From: CAIOZA01 sp964464375
GTDB taxonomy: Bacteria > Bacteroidota > Ignavibacteria > Kapaibacteriales > UBA2268
NCBI GenBank assembly: GCA_964464375.1
Contig: CAYXFU010000011.1
Span: forward strand, 38,577 to 102,576
Reading direction: 5' to 3'
DNA length: 64,000 nucleotides
Each line of letters opens with the position of its first letter. The stretch's first letter is position 1. The notes beneath the pieces were generated by a model, which did no database searches, had not been told where the DNA came from, and saw only the letters and a list, made by a program, of their open reading frames with translations. Below are positions 1-14,200 of the stretch, piece after piece. The translations under genes were made by a program, and so were the position numbers.

Positions 1-281
1 AATATCCTGAAATCAAAATTATTTTGATTTCAGCCTACGAAGAAGAAGGAATAATAATAGGTAATCTTCCCGAAAATATCAAAGGTTTTCTATTAAAAGA
101 TATGATTTCAAAAGATCTCGTTGATGCTGTTAGAAAGGTAGATGACGGCTTTTATGTTTTTAGCCGTGAAATATTAGCTAACTATTTAGAATATTTTAAA
201 GAAATTGACGATAGTAATACTAATTATATAGTATTTGAGGAAAATCCATTTTCTGAATTGAATAAGGAAGTTTATAATTGA
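1..281 (+). CDS. C-terminal part of a response-regulator receiver (REC) domain, 5' truncated
   Basis: The reading frame is open from base 3 at the window edge, so the gene begins outside. The visible residues match the second half of a NarL/CheY-like receiver domain: a beta-4 strand ending in the conserved Ser (ILISA), then the beta-5 motif with the invariant Lys (GFLLKD), then the last helix (LVDAVRKVDDG). The phospho-acceptor Asp would lie upstream of the window. After the receiver there are only about 35 more residues, rich in Asp and Asn, and no LuxR-type helix-turn-helix. The protein may therefore be a stand-alone receiver or carry its output domain at the N terminus, which cannot be seen. 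It is followed by a 126-base gap before the secreted-protein locus. Confidence 0.75.
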   Translation, partial: YPEIKIILISAYEEEGIIIGNLPENIKGFLLKDMISKDLVDAVRKVDDGFYVFSREILANYLEYFKEIDDSNTNYIVFEENPFSELNKEVYN

Positions 282-407
282 GTATAGTCGTTAAATATTA
301 TTTTGGCACAAAAAATGTTAATTCGAGATAGAATAAGTTGTTAAGCTTAATGAAAATTTAGTTTTAACAAATTGAAAAATAACAAGTTAAACAATAGAAA
401 AAAAATT

Positions 408-2225
408 ATGACATATCAATCATTAAAATTGGCTTCATTTCTCCTATTGTTTGGATTAATAAGCAAAGAAGTCTATTCGCAGACTGATAATGTTGGCATT
501 GGAACAACTACACCGAATAATTCAGCTGTTCTTGATTTAACTTCAATAACTAAGGGATTTTTAGCTCCCAGAATGACACAAGCCCAAAGGACAGCAATAG
601 TTACTCCTGCTATCGGTCTGTTTGTTTATCAAACAGATAATCCTGCCGGGTTCTATTACTACAATGGTGCAACATGGATTTACGGTCTAAATGGTACCGG
701 TGCCAGTGCCTTCGCATGGGGATTAACCGGTAATGCCGGAACCAATCCAACTAATAACTTTGTTGGAACAACTGATAATCAGCCTCTTTACTTCAAATCG
801 AATAGTGTAACTTGGTATATCATTAATACAAATGGTAGTTTGCAAAGAGATAATGCCGGCAATGCACGTGGTGTGCAAGCAGTAGATTTGCAGAGTAATC
901 GATCAGCCGTTACTCAGGTTGCTACAGGAGATTATTCCTTTCTGGCAAATGGATCAAATAATACTGCCACTGGTACTAATTCATTTGTAGGTGGTGGCAA
1001 TAATAATGAAGCAACTGGTGCAAACTCAGCTATATTTGGTGGACAATACCTGAAACTGGGTACATCATCCTTCGGTTTCAATGCTTCAAGTGCATCTCTA
1101 GTTGATTTATCAGCTTTTAGTAATATTGGATATATTGGTAATACCAATTTGATGATAGGAAACAGTGACAATACTGCACGGGAATTAAGATTTCTTGAGC
1201 CAACAGCAACTCCAGGCACTTCATTTTATTCATCTTTTAAAGCACAAACTCAGTCAGCAAATATTACTTATGTTCTTCCTGCCACACAGGGAACTGCAAA
1301 CACTTTGCTGAAAAATGACGGTTCCGGCAATCTTAGCTGGTCTGCATCTTCTGGCTGGAATCTAACAGGAAATGCTACCACAGATTCAACTACAAATTTC
1401 TTAGGAACTACTGACGATATTCCCTTTGTACTAAAAACAAACAATACTGAAAGAGTAAGAGTTAGAACTAATGGCCAGATAGGCATATCCTCAAGTTTAG
1501 GATTAGGCACAAACGATCCGGCTACCAATCTTCATATTTATGAGAATAACACAGATACAGAGCCTGCTATCCAAATTCAACAAGCTTCAACAGGTGATGC
1601 GGCTCTACGATTAATTACAAACACAAACAGCCAGAATATTTCTGTCGGTATAGACGCTAGCGATAATTCAACATTTAAAGTGTCAAATGCAAGCTCATTA
1701 GGTGCTGATGCAAACACTATGATGAAAATCCACACTCGCAGTGGAAGCGAAGGGATAGTAGAATTTACGAATCAGAGCAGGTCTAGAGCATATTTAGGTG
1801 CAGCTCAAACAATTGCTACCGCTACTTGGACGCAGGTTAGTTTTGATAACGAATCATTTGATGCCAAAAATGAATTCTCTATCACAAACTATCAATTCAC
1901 TTGCAAAGAAGCCGGATATTATCAGGTGAATTCAAGAGTTGAATTTAATACAACAGGCATGACTTTAGGTGGAGCTGCTGATATTCATTGCAGTATTGCC
2001 ATTTATGTTGATGGCACAGTATATTCTATGGGAAATAAATTAGCGTTTAAAGTAAATAATTCTATTGAGCAAATTTATGGGAATGATGCACCGATTGTAT
2101 CGGACATTGTATATTTAACGGCAGGACAGATCATAAGTATAAGGGTATATCAAAATATCGGAGGTAATTTACCTTTAAGACCTAATTCCGGTGTATCTTA
2201 TGTTTCAATACATAAATTAAGTTAA
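408..2225 (+). CDS. Secreted protein with YadA-head-like repeats and C1q/TNF-like C-terminal domain
   Basis: I chose the ATG at 408 because it places a clean signal peptide at the N terminus (hydrophobic LASFLLLFGLI, likely cleavage before QTDN). An in-frame TTG at 372 would add 12 residues. Mature residues start with the VGIGTTTPN...LDL...KGFL.PRMT pattern common in secreted Bacteroidetes proteins. Around residues 165-225 there is a Gly/Asn/Ala-rich stretch with spacing like trimeric-autotransporter (YadA/Hia) head repeats (for example NTATGTNSFVGGGNN). The last ~140 residues have the aromatic/Gly pattern of a C1q/TNF jelly roll (FDAKNEF, GYYQVNSRVEF), which usually trimerises. No T9SS sorting domain or barrel anchor is visible. 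Its stop is 39 bases before the giant gene. A trimeric surface fibre or tail-fibre-like adhesin is an inference. Confidence 0.7.
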   Translation: MTYQSLKLASFLLLFGLISKEVYSQTDNVGIGTTTPNNSAVLDLTSITKGFLAPRMTQAQRTAIVTPAIGLFVYQTDNPAGFYYYNGATWIYGLNGTGASAFAWGLTGNAGTNPTNNFVGTTDNQPLYFKSNSVTWYIINTNGSLQRDNAGNARGVQAVDLQSNRSAVTQVATGDYSFLANGSNNTATGTNSFVGGGNNNEATGANSAIFGGQYLKLGTSSFGFNASSASLVDLSAFSNIGYIGNTNLMIGNSDNTARELRFLEPTATPGTSFYSSFKAQTQSANITYVLPATQGTANTLLKNDGSGNLSWSASSGWNLTGNATTDSTTNFLGTTDDIPFVLKTNNTERVRVRTNGQIGISSSLGLGTNDPATNLHIYENNTDTEPAIQIQQASTGDAALRLITNTNSQNISVGIDASDNSTFKVSNASSLGADANTMMKIHTRSGSEGIVEFTNQSRSRAYLGAAQTIATATWTQVSFDNESFDAKNEFSITNYQFTCKEAGYYQVNSRVEFNTTGMTLGGAADIHCSIAIYVDGTVYSMGNKLAFKVNNSIEQIYGNDAPIVSDIVYLTAGQIISIRVYQNIGGNLPLRPNSGVSYVSIHKLS

Positions 2226-2264
2226 TTGAGAATTTTAAAAAAAAGATGAAAAATATGGAAATAA

Positions 2265-5200
2265 ATGAGATATAAAGTGAACCATAAAGGATTTTACTTT
2301 TTTAGAGTTTTGATACTGGCTTTTGTATCAATACTCTCTTTCTCGTTTATGTATGCAGGAGATGTCCTTCAAATAACAAATGGTGGACTTTTTTATATGT
2401 CTCCCTCTACTCTTGTTTCAATAAAAGGAAACGTTAATCTGGATAGTGGAAGTACATTTACCCAAAATGATACCGGTACTGTATATGTTTCCGGTAACAT
2501 GACAATGAATGGAACTTTTAACTCCGGAAATGGGGCTTTTATTTTTAATGACACAATGAATACGACTATTGATGGTTCATCGAGTCCGGGATTCAATTTT
2601 GTTTATATAAATAAAACTGGTGTCATTGATACAGGTTTTTATATAAAGCAAAATATTACGATAAAAAAAGATTTGAATATCAATACTGGCTCTTGCATTC
2701 CTGATCAATTTAGAATTTATATCGGTGGGAACTTTAATAATAATTCTTCATTTATTCAAGGTACTTCTACTGTCGTTTTCAATGGGTCTGCTCAACAATT
2801 CATCAATGGTCGTGCTACAACATTCTATGATTTGTGGGTTAATAAAACAGCCGATACAGTCAAAATAGCTAATGATACAGAGGTTGATCATGCTTTTCGT
2901 ATAGTGAGCAATTCTGTTTTTAATATTCAAACTTACAATCTAACAATTGGTGAGAATAGCGGAATTTATCCTGATAGTGTTGCAACAGGTAATGATCCTG
3001 TAAATGATCCATTTAGTATCAATAAATATATAACCTGCGAAGGGGACTCAACTACATTAGGTAAAATAATCAGGAAAATTCCTGCCGGTACTCTCGCATC
3101 AGACAGAGTAGTAAGATTTCCAATCGGGACAAGAGGACCTTCCGGGGGATCAAGCAGAGTCTATTCACCCGGCAGTTTTTTCTTTATGAATGGGATGACT
3201 ACATTCGGTGCAAATGCTACAATATCATTAAAATGTATTCCTGCTGAACATCCGGCAGTTGTATATAGTAATGTCTCATTGAAAAAATACTGGCAGATCT
3301 CTTCAACCGGAATTGATACAATTTACCGTGGAGGTTTCAATGCCAGATTTGATTATCATGTTTCCGAAGTCCAAGGCGATGAATCAAAATATACATTCTG
3401 CTTATTCAGACAATACAGTGCATGGTTTATTAATCCTGGCTCTGGATCAGGAGTCGAAACAATAAACCATAGATTCCGCGTTGATGAAGTTACCCGTACT
3501 AGATTAGATGGAGAATGGACATGTGGACAACCTGAGAGTGTCTCACTAATTTATTATTCAAGAAAAAGTGGTATATATTCTGATCCAACTTCATGGTCCA
3601 GAGCGGGTTATGGTGGTGCTGTTGCGACCAATGCACCCAACTCTATCAATGATTTAGTATATATTGGTGATAAAGATACCATAACGGTTCAAGCGACACC
3701 CTCTTATTTTAATGTTCTAACAGTTGACACAACCGGTGCTTTACTTATTGCTCAAAATGCATTTTTACAGGGTGATACCTGCATAGTTAAAGATAATACT
3801 CTGCTCGGGATTGCAAGTTTAAATGGAATCACTGCAGTTGCAGCATCAGGAAATATCCAAACTTCAAGCAGAGTAATCAGTTCAAAATGTATTTTCTTGT
3901 TTAATGGAACAGCTGGTCAGGTAACAGGCAATGGAATTCCTAATACTATTCGATCGCTAATCGTCCAGAATACAGGAGTAGCTGATAGCTCTGTTACATT
4001 ATCGCAAAATGTATTAATTTCAGATTCACTTGTAATAAACCGTGGAGTACTTGCAACGAGCATTTACAATGTTGATGGTGAAACTCCAGGCAAAACCTTT
4101 ACAATGCGTGGAGGTGAATTCCAGTGTTATATTTTCCCATCGAGATACACTTCTCCATCTTTCACAGCAGGAACTATTAATTTCACCGGTTCAAGTTCTG
4201 TAACTATACCTAGTGATAGCAGCGTTTCGGTGCCACCAGTCAAACAGTATTATAATTTGAAAATCTCCGGAGCAAGAGCAGCGAATACTTATGTTACTTT
4301 TTCTCCTATTGGTGGAATTATTATTAAGAATAATTTTGATATTTCACAATTAACCTGGAATGCAACTCCCAATGCAGATAGATTCATTGTTACAGGATCA
4401 AATGTTGTTTTCGATAAAAGTGGAGGTACGCAGGATATTCCCAGCGATTTGGCAACACCAGCATCATTAACATACAGATTAACCTATTATGATCTAACAA
4501 TTAGAGGTACTGGTAATAAGAGACTTGTTAATGGTAGTGACAGAGTTTATATACGAAATAATCTGTATTTGGAGAAGGATACCCTTTCTGCAAATGGATT
4601 CGATATCTGGGTTTTAGGTGACTGGAACACTACTGCCGGAACAACTTTCCTTGGAGGTAGCAATAAGGTAACTTTCGAAGCTAATGGTGGAACTGATACT
4701 ATAATCTCTAACGGAATATCTTTCAATAAAGTTGATATTCGTGGTTCATCGACCGGGTTAGTTCGATTTATTGACAAACTTACAGTTAACGACTCTCTCA
4801 ATGTATCTAATGTTGAATTTGAATCAATGGGTGCAGATACTTTGAAGCTGAATGGTCATTTTACTATCAGCAGTGGAAAATTCATTGCCAATAATGGTAC
4901 TGTTCTTTTCTCAAATACAAGTTCAAATCAAACATTTACTCATAGTGGTGTTGGAAATTTACATAATATTTCTGTCAGTAAAACCAGAGGATTAAATGTA
5001 AATGTCGCCGGTACTACAGTTTTAACAATTCTTGACAGTCTAACTCTGTCAGCCGGTAATATAGGCGGGAGAACTGCTGCCAGACCAGTACTTATGGAAA
5101 CAGGATCTCAAATAATTCGACCCGGAGCTACTCCCGGACATATCGACGGAATTTTAAGATTACCTGTTCCACTTAGTGCATCAACTCATAAATTCGATAT

Positions 5201-8200
5201 CGGATTAGGAACTGCTTATGTCCCTCTTACTTTAAATATAAATGGTTCAGGTGGTACAGTCGGATATCTGGAAGCTATGACGGATGTCGATACTCTTGCT
5301 CCTTTAGTAACTAGTGCAATTTTAGGAACTCTTGATCCAAATGGTGCAGCACTGGATGTTACCAGAAATGTTCAACGTTACTGGTCATTAAATACAAACT
5401 TTACAGGTAATACATTCAATCTGGGTACCAGAGACTATGATTTAGATGTCAAATATCTGAGGTCAGATTTGAGAGGATCTCCATTAGCCGATTCTTTAAA
5501 ATTTGAAATGAGGCAGAGAGATGGCGGAAGCTCAAATACTGGTACATGGTATCGTACAACTACTGGTTTAAGAGCAGATTCATCTATTCAAATAACAGGC
5601 AATACATTATTACCTCAGAGTAAAACCGAGTATTTCTTTATAGGTGAGCCAAAAATATTTACATTTTATAGCATTGCTACAGGTAATTGGTCATCATCAT
5701 CTAGTTGGTCAACTGCCGGATATGGCGGTCAGGCTGCAACTAGATCTCCAATAGCTGCTGATAATGTACTAATTGGCGATGGAAAGCTTATTACTCTTGA
5801 TGCAAGCACAACTGTGGCAGCTGGTTTGACAGTTTTAGTTGAAAAAGCCGGACCCAGTGATCTGCCGGGCACATTAATTTGTGGAACAAGAATATTAAGT
5901 GGTGCTGGTACATTTACACTGGGAGATTCAGCTTCTCTAAGTATTGGTAGCACTGCAGGAATAACTACCGCAGGTGCAACAGGCAACATACAAACTTCCG
6001 TAAGAAATTACAATGGTTCACCTGTTGTACATAACAGAGGAAATTTTATCTATACTAGTGCCGGATCAGGGGTACCTCTTGCTGCTGCTGCTGGTAATGG
6101 TTTGCCACTTACAATAAATTCATTAACAGTCAATATGGGCAGCGCTCCTGTTATTTTGACTATTGCTACATCAGGAACTTCATCACCGGCAAGAGTCTTA
6201 CAGATTAGAGATAGTTTCAATATTGTCAAGGGTGTAGCAAATATCGGTGACATAATAACAAAACTTGGTGGCAATTTCAGAATAAGTACGAATGGATCTT
6301 TTAATCCAGGAACGACCAGAATTGCTCTTGCCGCAAGCACTGCTGAACAAGTTGATAGTGCTAATACCAAATCAGGATTTATCTGGAATGGTTATAATAA
6401 TATTCAGGAACTAATTTGTGAAGACACAACAAGGCTTTTGAAATTTTCAAGATTCTCATTAAAAAAGCCTGGCGGCGTCGTAATATCTACAAATAATATA
6501 CATGCACCGGAATTATTATTTTATACTGCTAATAGAGTTAATCTCGATATGAGTACTCATAACAAATATATTATTGTCTATGACGGCGCGGGAACATATT
6601 TAATTAATAGACCACTCCCATTAAATGTATTTACTGCATTAACTGACCCTTTATACGGTTATGTAGATGGTAGACTCATTAGAGGTATGCAAACTAATGA
6701 TAACAGAGTCTGGCCTATTGGAACAAAAACAAGATATTCACCGGTTGAACTTACTGTTGGTAATGTCAACACAGCTGGTTTGATTGAGGTTGTAGCAACT
6801 GACGGCAATCATCCAAAATTTAATACAAACGGTATTCAGATTAAGCCAGCATCAAATATTCAAAGATTTTGGGAAATTAGTACTCCAACAATAGCTACAT
6901 TCACTCAATTTGCACTAAATGCTGCCGGTTCATCAGGTAATACAATGAATGTCAGATTGATTTATTATCCCGATGATATCAGAGGAGGAGCTAATCCTGT
7001 AAATGATTACTGGATCTTCAGAAAACAAAATATTCCACCTGATGGTGTTGGTACTATTGATAAATGGACTAATACTCTTAAAATAGCTAATCCTAATGCA
7101 ACTAGACTTGCTACTGAAACATCAGCCAATTTGAATACTCCGGTAGGTGTGAATGGAAACGGAATTTTTTGCGATGTATCCCAATTCTCATCTGCTAATT
7201 GTATGACATTAATGGTTGGAGATCAGAATCAACCAAATGTTAGATACTTTTACAGTCGTCAGGATGGTAACTGGAATGCGAATACTACCTGGTCTCCCTA
7301 TGGTTATAGTGGAACCGCTTGGGGTGCAGGAATTTTCCCAAATTTAAATTCCGGTACAGACAATGATATTGTATTAATTGGTGATACTGCCGGGGTAAGT
7401 AGAAGAGTCACATTAAATATAGCAACCGGTACTGCAACAGCAGTTTATGTTGATAATTTTGGCAGTGATACAAGCAGGGGTACATTATCATGTCTTGGTG
7501 AAAATTACATTTCCTGTAATCAATATACTCAGAAGAACGGTGGTCACCTAGAAATTGGTTCTACAAGTGGTATAACGGCTTTAGGTAGTAATTCAGGTAA
7601 TATAAGAGCCACCGTTACAAGAAACTTTAATTGGAATCAATATAATAATAATCATTTCTCTTATATCGGAACGGCAAGCCAGAACACAGGGTCTGGGTTA
7701 CCAGGAGGATTGCTTTATGGTGATTCTGTTGGTGTAGGTATGCTCGAAATAAACAATACGGGGGCTGCCGGTACAAGAACTGTTACTCTTGATAATTCTG
7801 TTATGATTCGTGATAGTTTAAAGTTTACGGCAGGAACACTTGGCTTTGGATCTACAGCCGCTAATGCTCCTTTACATCCGATAACACTAAAAGGGGATTT
7901 AGTAAATAATATCACACCTAGCGGTTCTATTGCGATGACTTCTTTAGCCGCAGCTACAGCAACTAATTTTTATTTTATAGATTCATTGTCGATTCAAAGA
8001 ATAAGAGGAACGGCTGATTCAACCATATTTCCGTCAAATGTAGTTATTAATAAAGCAAATGGAGTGCTCAAAGATACTACTCAGCATGTAAAGATTTTAG
8101 GTGATTTTAAGTTTAATAGTCCAACAATATTTGATTTGTGTGATACTATATCATTAACACTTGATGCTGCAAGTATTTTCAGTACAACCGGAACATGGGG

Positions 8201-11200
8201 CACAACAACAATGGTTAAGGTTTCAGCTGGTCCGAATACCGGCAAAGTAACTAAATTCTTTACAGCTGGATCCCCAAGAGCTCTCGAATCAATGTTTGTA
8301 CCTATTGGAGAAGATTCTTTAGGTTTAAGAACACCAAGATATAGCGCAGCAACCATTAAACTTAATAACATGAATTATGCTGCCGGAGCTTATGCTACTT
8401 TAACATTAAGATCATTATATCCACATCCAAATGCACCAGCGGGTAGCCCAAGTATGCTTAAAAAATACTGGAGCGTTTCGAATAGTGGTATAAGCAGATC
8501 AGGGCCTACCAGTACAACTGATGTAAGTTTAATTTATAACCCATTAGAAGTTGTAGGTAATCAGGTCAATTATGTACCTGAGTTCTTTAGACGAGCACCA
8601 ACCACAGGCTGGTCGTTCAATTTAAACAATGCAACCGGTGCAGTGTTTGATACAGTTAATAAGGTTATAACAGTGACTGGATCACAGAGAACACCTGATG
8701 TTGATTGGACAGCCGGCGATCCAAGTTCATTCCAATTAGCCAGATCCTATTTTAGCAGAGCAAGCGGTAATTGGGATGCAGTTGCTTCCTGGACAAATGA
8801 CTCCATAAACAAGCATAACAGTTCGGATACAGCCTTGAATTATCCAGGATTTTTCCCGGGTGATACAGTTTATATTGATAAGAACAGTGTTATTTCATAT
8901 AATAGTTCAACTTTGAATCCAATTCATACTTTAATCATCAGTAATACTCCAACTTTCGGGAATAATGGTGAGCTTCAGTTTGCGACTTCCGCTGGTTCAA
9001 ATAAATTATTAACAATTAGTAGAAGTGTAAATATCGGAACAAACGGATTAATTTCTAAGCAAGCCGGTGCTTTCGCTAGCATTGATACATTGCGTATCTA
9101 CAATGATTTGATAAATGGCGGAACAGTTGCAACTAGAGGAATTAATAATATAGCAACGAGTGCAACAAATAGATTAATGCTTGATTTTGTTGGAACTACG
9201 AATTCAACTGTTTCCGGTGGCGGCATTTTCAATAATCTTGGTATAATAGGTATAAACAAACAAAATTCTTTGGATACCCTAATTAATACATCTACGACTT
9301 TTTCTACAGGGTTGACAGGAAGTGGTAATTTAAGTTTTCTACTGAATTCGGGTGTTTACAGACATGAGAATGTTGGTAGTGCAAGACTAAGTGTTTCAGG
9401 CGTATCCATCGACCTGATAATAGCAGATAATACTTGTATTGACGTTCCTCAAGGAACTGTAACAACCGGAGATGGCTTTGTGATGCAACAAGGAGCATCT
9501 GTACTGCTCAGAGGTGGAAATATGACTATTGGCGATGCTGCCAATGAGCACTTCCAGTATGAGACTGCTTCTAATGTGACCTTATCGGATGGAAGTATTA
9601 TGACTGTAGCAGGTAGTTTTAGAAGAAGGTATATTACATCTTCATTGAATTTCTCAATTTCAGGCTCTTGTGTTTTAAATGCCGTTAATACAGGCTCAAC
9701 AACTGATATAAACAACAGAAGAGCCGGGTTCGATATTGGAGCTGCTAATTCTGTTTTCAATCAAACAGGCGGTACAATCAAAGTAATGAGACCTATGGAT
9801 GTAGCAACTGGATTAAAAGATCCAGATTATAATAATAACTCAGAAAATTTTACTGTGACTGGTGGAACTGTTCAAATGGGGGATTCAACCGTCAATACTC
9901 CGGTTCAACCATTCACGATACTTTCTTATCCACCATTTTGGAACTTGGATATCCAAAATACATTTACACAATCACTTACATTTGGTAATAACTTAACTAC
10001 TATCAGAAATGATCTAACAGTTCGAAATAAATCGACTGCTACACTTAACGGTCAAAACCTAAATTTAGGTGGTGATTTTATCACTTTAGGTAACGGAACA
10101 TTTTTGCTTGGCACTACCGGTTCCCGTGATATTACATTTATAGGTGATACATCCGCTAATCCACCAACAAAGAAATACCAGACTCTTTCACTTGGTAATG
10201 CACTAAGTGATAAATTCTTTAATATTTCGCTTAATAAGCCATCGGGTGGACAAGTAATACTCTCACCGACATTATCAAACTCCAATATGATTATTACCAA
10301 TGAATTGGATTTTGATATTGGCAATAAGGGTATTATTTATACCGGGACCAACCGTTTTCTCCAATTAGGTACTAACGGTACTGATGTTGCGGCTATTCAA
10401 AGACTTGGTTTGGGTCACGTCGCCGGAGAAATGAGATGGTGGACCGGTGACGGAGTACAAATACAAAACTTTCCTGTTGGTGATACGTTACAATATACAC
10501 CTGCTATCTTCCAAAGTACAGCTGGAAATGGTACTCCAGGTTTACTGAGTGTTACTGCTTATGGATCGAATCATCTGGATATAGTTGCTTTGAGAACTGC
10601 AATTGGTGTTGATACTACAAAGAATATTTATAGATACTGGAGAGTTATACCAACGGCTAGCCTAGGTTATTCTCTAGGAAGCTCCGGTAGAACCTATAGT
10701 CTGTCTTTGCAATATATTCCGGGAAATTATCCAACAGGAGATGTGCGAAATTCCGCTGATTATACATTGTTCGAACATTATATAAGAGTTCCTGATTATC
10801 CAACAGCAGGCACTTGGGATGTGACTACTTTAGCAAGTTATTCTGATACGACAGCAGTTTCTACAGCAAATGACGCATTTGGTGACTTTTTGATTGCAGA
10901 AAACGTTGGTAGAAACTTTTATAGCATTGCCAATGGCGATTGGAATCAACCTTCTACCTGGTCGAATACAGATTATACAGGGGCTGCTTCAATAGATTAT
11001 CCTAGAAGATATGGAGATCGAATATTTATTGGTAATGGGAAAAGTGTTGTCTTGTCATTATCCAACCCAAATGTCAGGTCAGTAACTATAGAGAAATACA
11101 ACAATCTTCCCGGATCTCTGGCTATTCAGGATGACAGATTTATAAAGGGTATATCATTCATTCTAAAAGATGATTGTACAATTAAAACTACTGACGGTTA

Positions 11201-14200
11201 CGGATTCACTTCTCTGGGTGGACCATTGTCAACAAGTGGCTCTATTCGTAGCAAGAATATTAGATCTTTCGGTGTAAGCCGCTATGAATATAATGGCGTT
11301 CAGAATCAATCGTTAGGCGATGGTGTTCCTCCTGTTGTTAAAACATTAACTATTAATAATAATAGCAACCCTTATCCATACGTATCCGTTGTTAATTCGA
11401 ATCTTACAGTTAATGATACACTGGATATTGCAAACGGAATATTCAAACTAAATGCAACAACTTTGAATCTTAAAGGAAATGTCATCCTTGGCAATACTAT
11501 AACTACAGAACTTGATCCAGGGACAAGTAATATTTGGTTTGATGGAACAACAGATCAATATACTATAATTAATAAGAGCAATGGACTTCAAACATATAAA
11601 ACGTATATTGCAAAGTTAACCGGTAATATATTTGTTGCTGGAAACACTCCTATTCCTAATTTCAAAATTTCAAACAATCTAACATTTGAAAATACAAATA
11701 CAGCAAATATTGACACTAGAACATCACCGGGGAATGGAGTCGTTTCTATAGATTCCGGTGCAACTTTTTCAAGACTTGGAAACGCATATATTGACGGAAG
11801 ATTAAGAAAATTTATACCGTCTTCTATTGATACTAGTTCTGTGCTATACGAGATCGGCTACAAGACCGATTACACTCCGGTAGTTTTGCAATTTACAGCA
11901 GGAACAGGCAGTGTGAATGGTAATGTCGAGGCTGTGAACTTCTCACCTTTACTCAAGCAACCTTTCTCTGGAAATAGAATCGATACAACTTATAAAGTAG
12001 ATCTTTGGTGGAGAATTACTGCACCAACTGGTAGTGCATTTGCTTTGGGTACCAGAGCGATGAATACAATCCTTCAGTACCCCAAATCGCTAATTTCACC
12101 ATCGGTAGCATTTTTTGATACTGCTCATGCTGAAGTAAGAAGAAAGAGTATCCCTGCTGATCCATTTGTATGGATGGATCGTAGGGGTCTTGCTGTGTTG
12201 GATTGGATAGATTTCCCAACCTATCAAACTGTAAGAATTGCTCCACAATCTACTCCTGCTATATGGTGGTCAGGTTTGGGTGAATTCTATATTGGTTATA
12301 AGAGTCAGAGAGTGTTTTATAGCAGAGCTTCCGGACTCTGGAGCGATTCACTGTCTTGGTCATTCTACCCCGGTGGTATCCCCAATGTACCATCTGGTGA
12401 ATTCCCGAATCCTGATTGGAATGCCCCAATAGCATCTAAAAATGAGATAAGAGATTCAGTAGTGATTCAGAATAATGATGTAATCACATTAAATACTATC
12501 CCCGAACTTGCTTATCTGGCTATAAATGGGAATGGAACATTATTGATTCCTAATGGAAACTATCTTAGACAAAGTAGCATTTCTACTAGTGACTTTATAT
12601 TTAATTCTGGTACAATAGAGAACAAAACTCCACTTGGTATTGAAACAGATACATCGATCAGTATTCTGAGATTTGTTAATAGAGCATTTCATCCTTCGGC
12701 TAGTTTCATCTTTTCCGGATCATTGAATCAGAGATTTGGTGATGCTTTCCCTGATAGCATTACAAATTTAACTATTAATAATGACTTGAACACCAGGACT
12801 GTCGGAGCGTTATTAAATAATAGCAAAACTGAACTGAATATGTCCGGTAATCTTACTATTACTCGTGGGGATTTGAGGTTATTCAATAATTTAAATATTC
12901 GTTTGGCTGGCAATCTAACCGATAATGGAATATTCAATACTACAATTAATAATCTGAATGCTCCTATCACTTCAACTTTAACTATTAACGGTTCGGGAAA
13001 TACCAATCAGACTATATCCGGCACCGGTACTATACTGCTTAATAACCTAAAAATGAATAGGGGAGTTGGTAGTGGAATTCTTCAGGTTGACAAATACCTG
13101 CCGATTGCAAATCAGTTGGATTTAAGAGAAACTGGGAATGTAAACAATCAAATTATTAGTTTAGGAACAAATGTTGACATGTCAATTTTCAGCAATACTG
13201 CAAATGCTATTGTCAATTTCAGCGGTACTGCTCCATTAAGCTATATTAGAACTGATCTGCTAAGTGGCATATTAATTCGTAAAGTAGCTCAGAATACCAG
13301 TTATACTTATCCTATTGGGTCTCTCGAGACAATCGACAAATATACACCTTTTGTATTCACGACAGGAAGTAGTGGCAATAGTGGTTCAATCGGTGTTAGG
13401 GGATCAAAAGGCTCCAATGTTTCACCTGGCTATATCGACGGTCATTTGAGACTGATTCCTGTTCAAGCTACTGACTTCATCAAAAGATACTTCGTTCTTG
13501 ATTCTGTAACAACTTCTCTTCAGGCAACAATGAGATTCTATTTTAATAGTTCCGATGTTTCAGGACTCCAAGCTAATATAAATCGAATCGGAAGATGGAG
13601 ACCAAATAGAGAGCGTGCTTCCGGAACTTGGCGTAGAGTTCAAGGTCCTATTGATTGGGCACAATATTATTTTGAAACTAATACTAATATAGATTCATCG
13701 GAATATAATGGATACGATTTTACTATAGCTAATGCTGAAGCCTTTAGGCGTTCATTCTTCAGCCGACAATCAGGTGATTGGAATAACATTAATACTTGGA
13801 CTTTTTCTAGAACCCATATTGGTCCACCGGCAGGTGAATGGCCAGATGAAGATGATGATTCGGTTCAAGTTGGCGGTGGCAATCTGGGCGTTGGCGATCA
13901 TAGTGTAATATTGAATGTAGGTCCAATCAACACTGTTAGCGGTTTGGCAGTTGGAACATCTCTAACAAATTCAGGAACTCTTGATTTTGGTACGAATATT
14001 GTTAATGGTGATTATTTTACAGTCTCTGATTACTCAACGTTAAAATTGGGATCGCCTGATGGAATGACTCTTGTTGCACCTTTAGGTAATATTCAGGCAA
14101 CTAAAAGAACTTATGCACCGGGTGGATTCATTTCATTAGTTTATAATGGTGTAACTAATCAATCACCGGGTGATGCACTACCTAATAGTTTAAGAAATTT

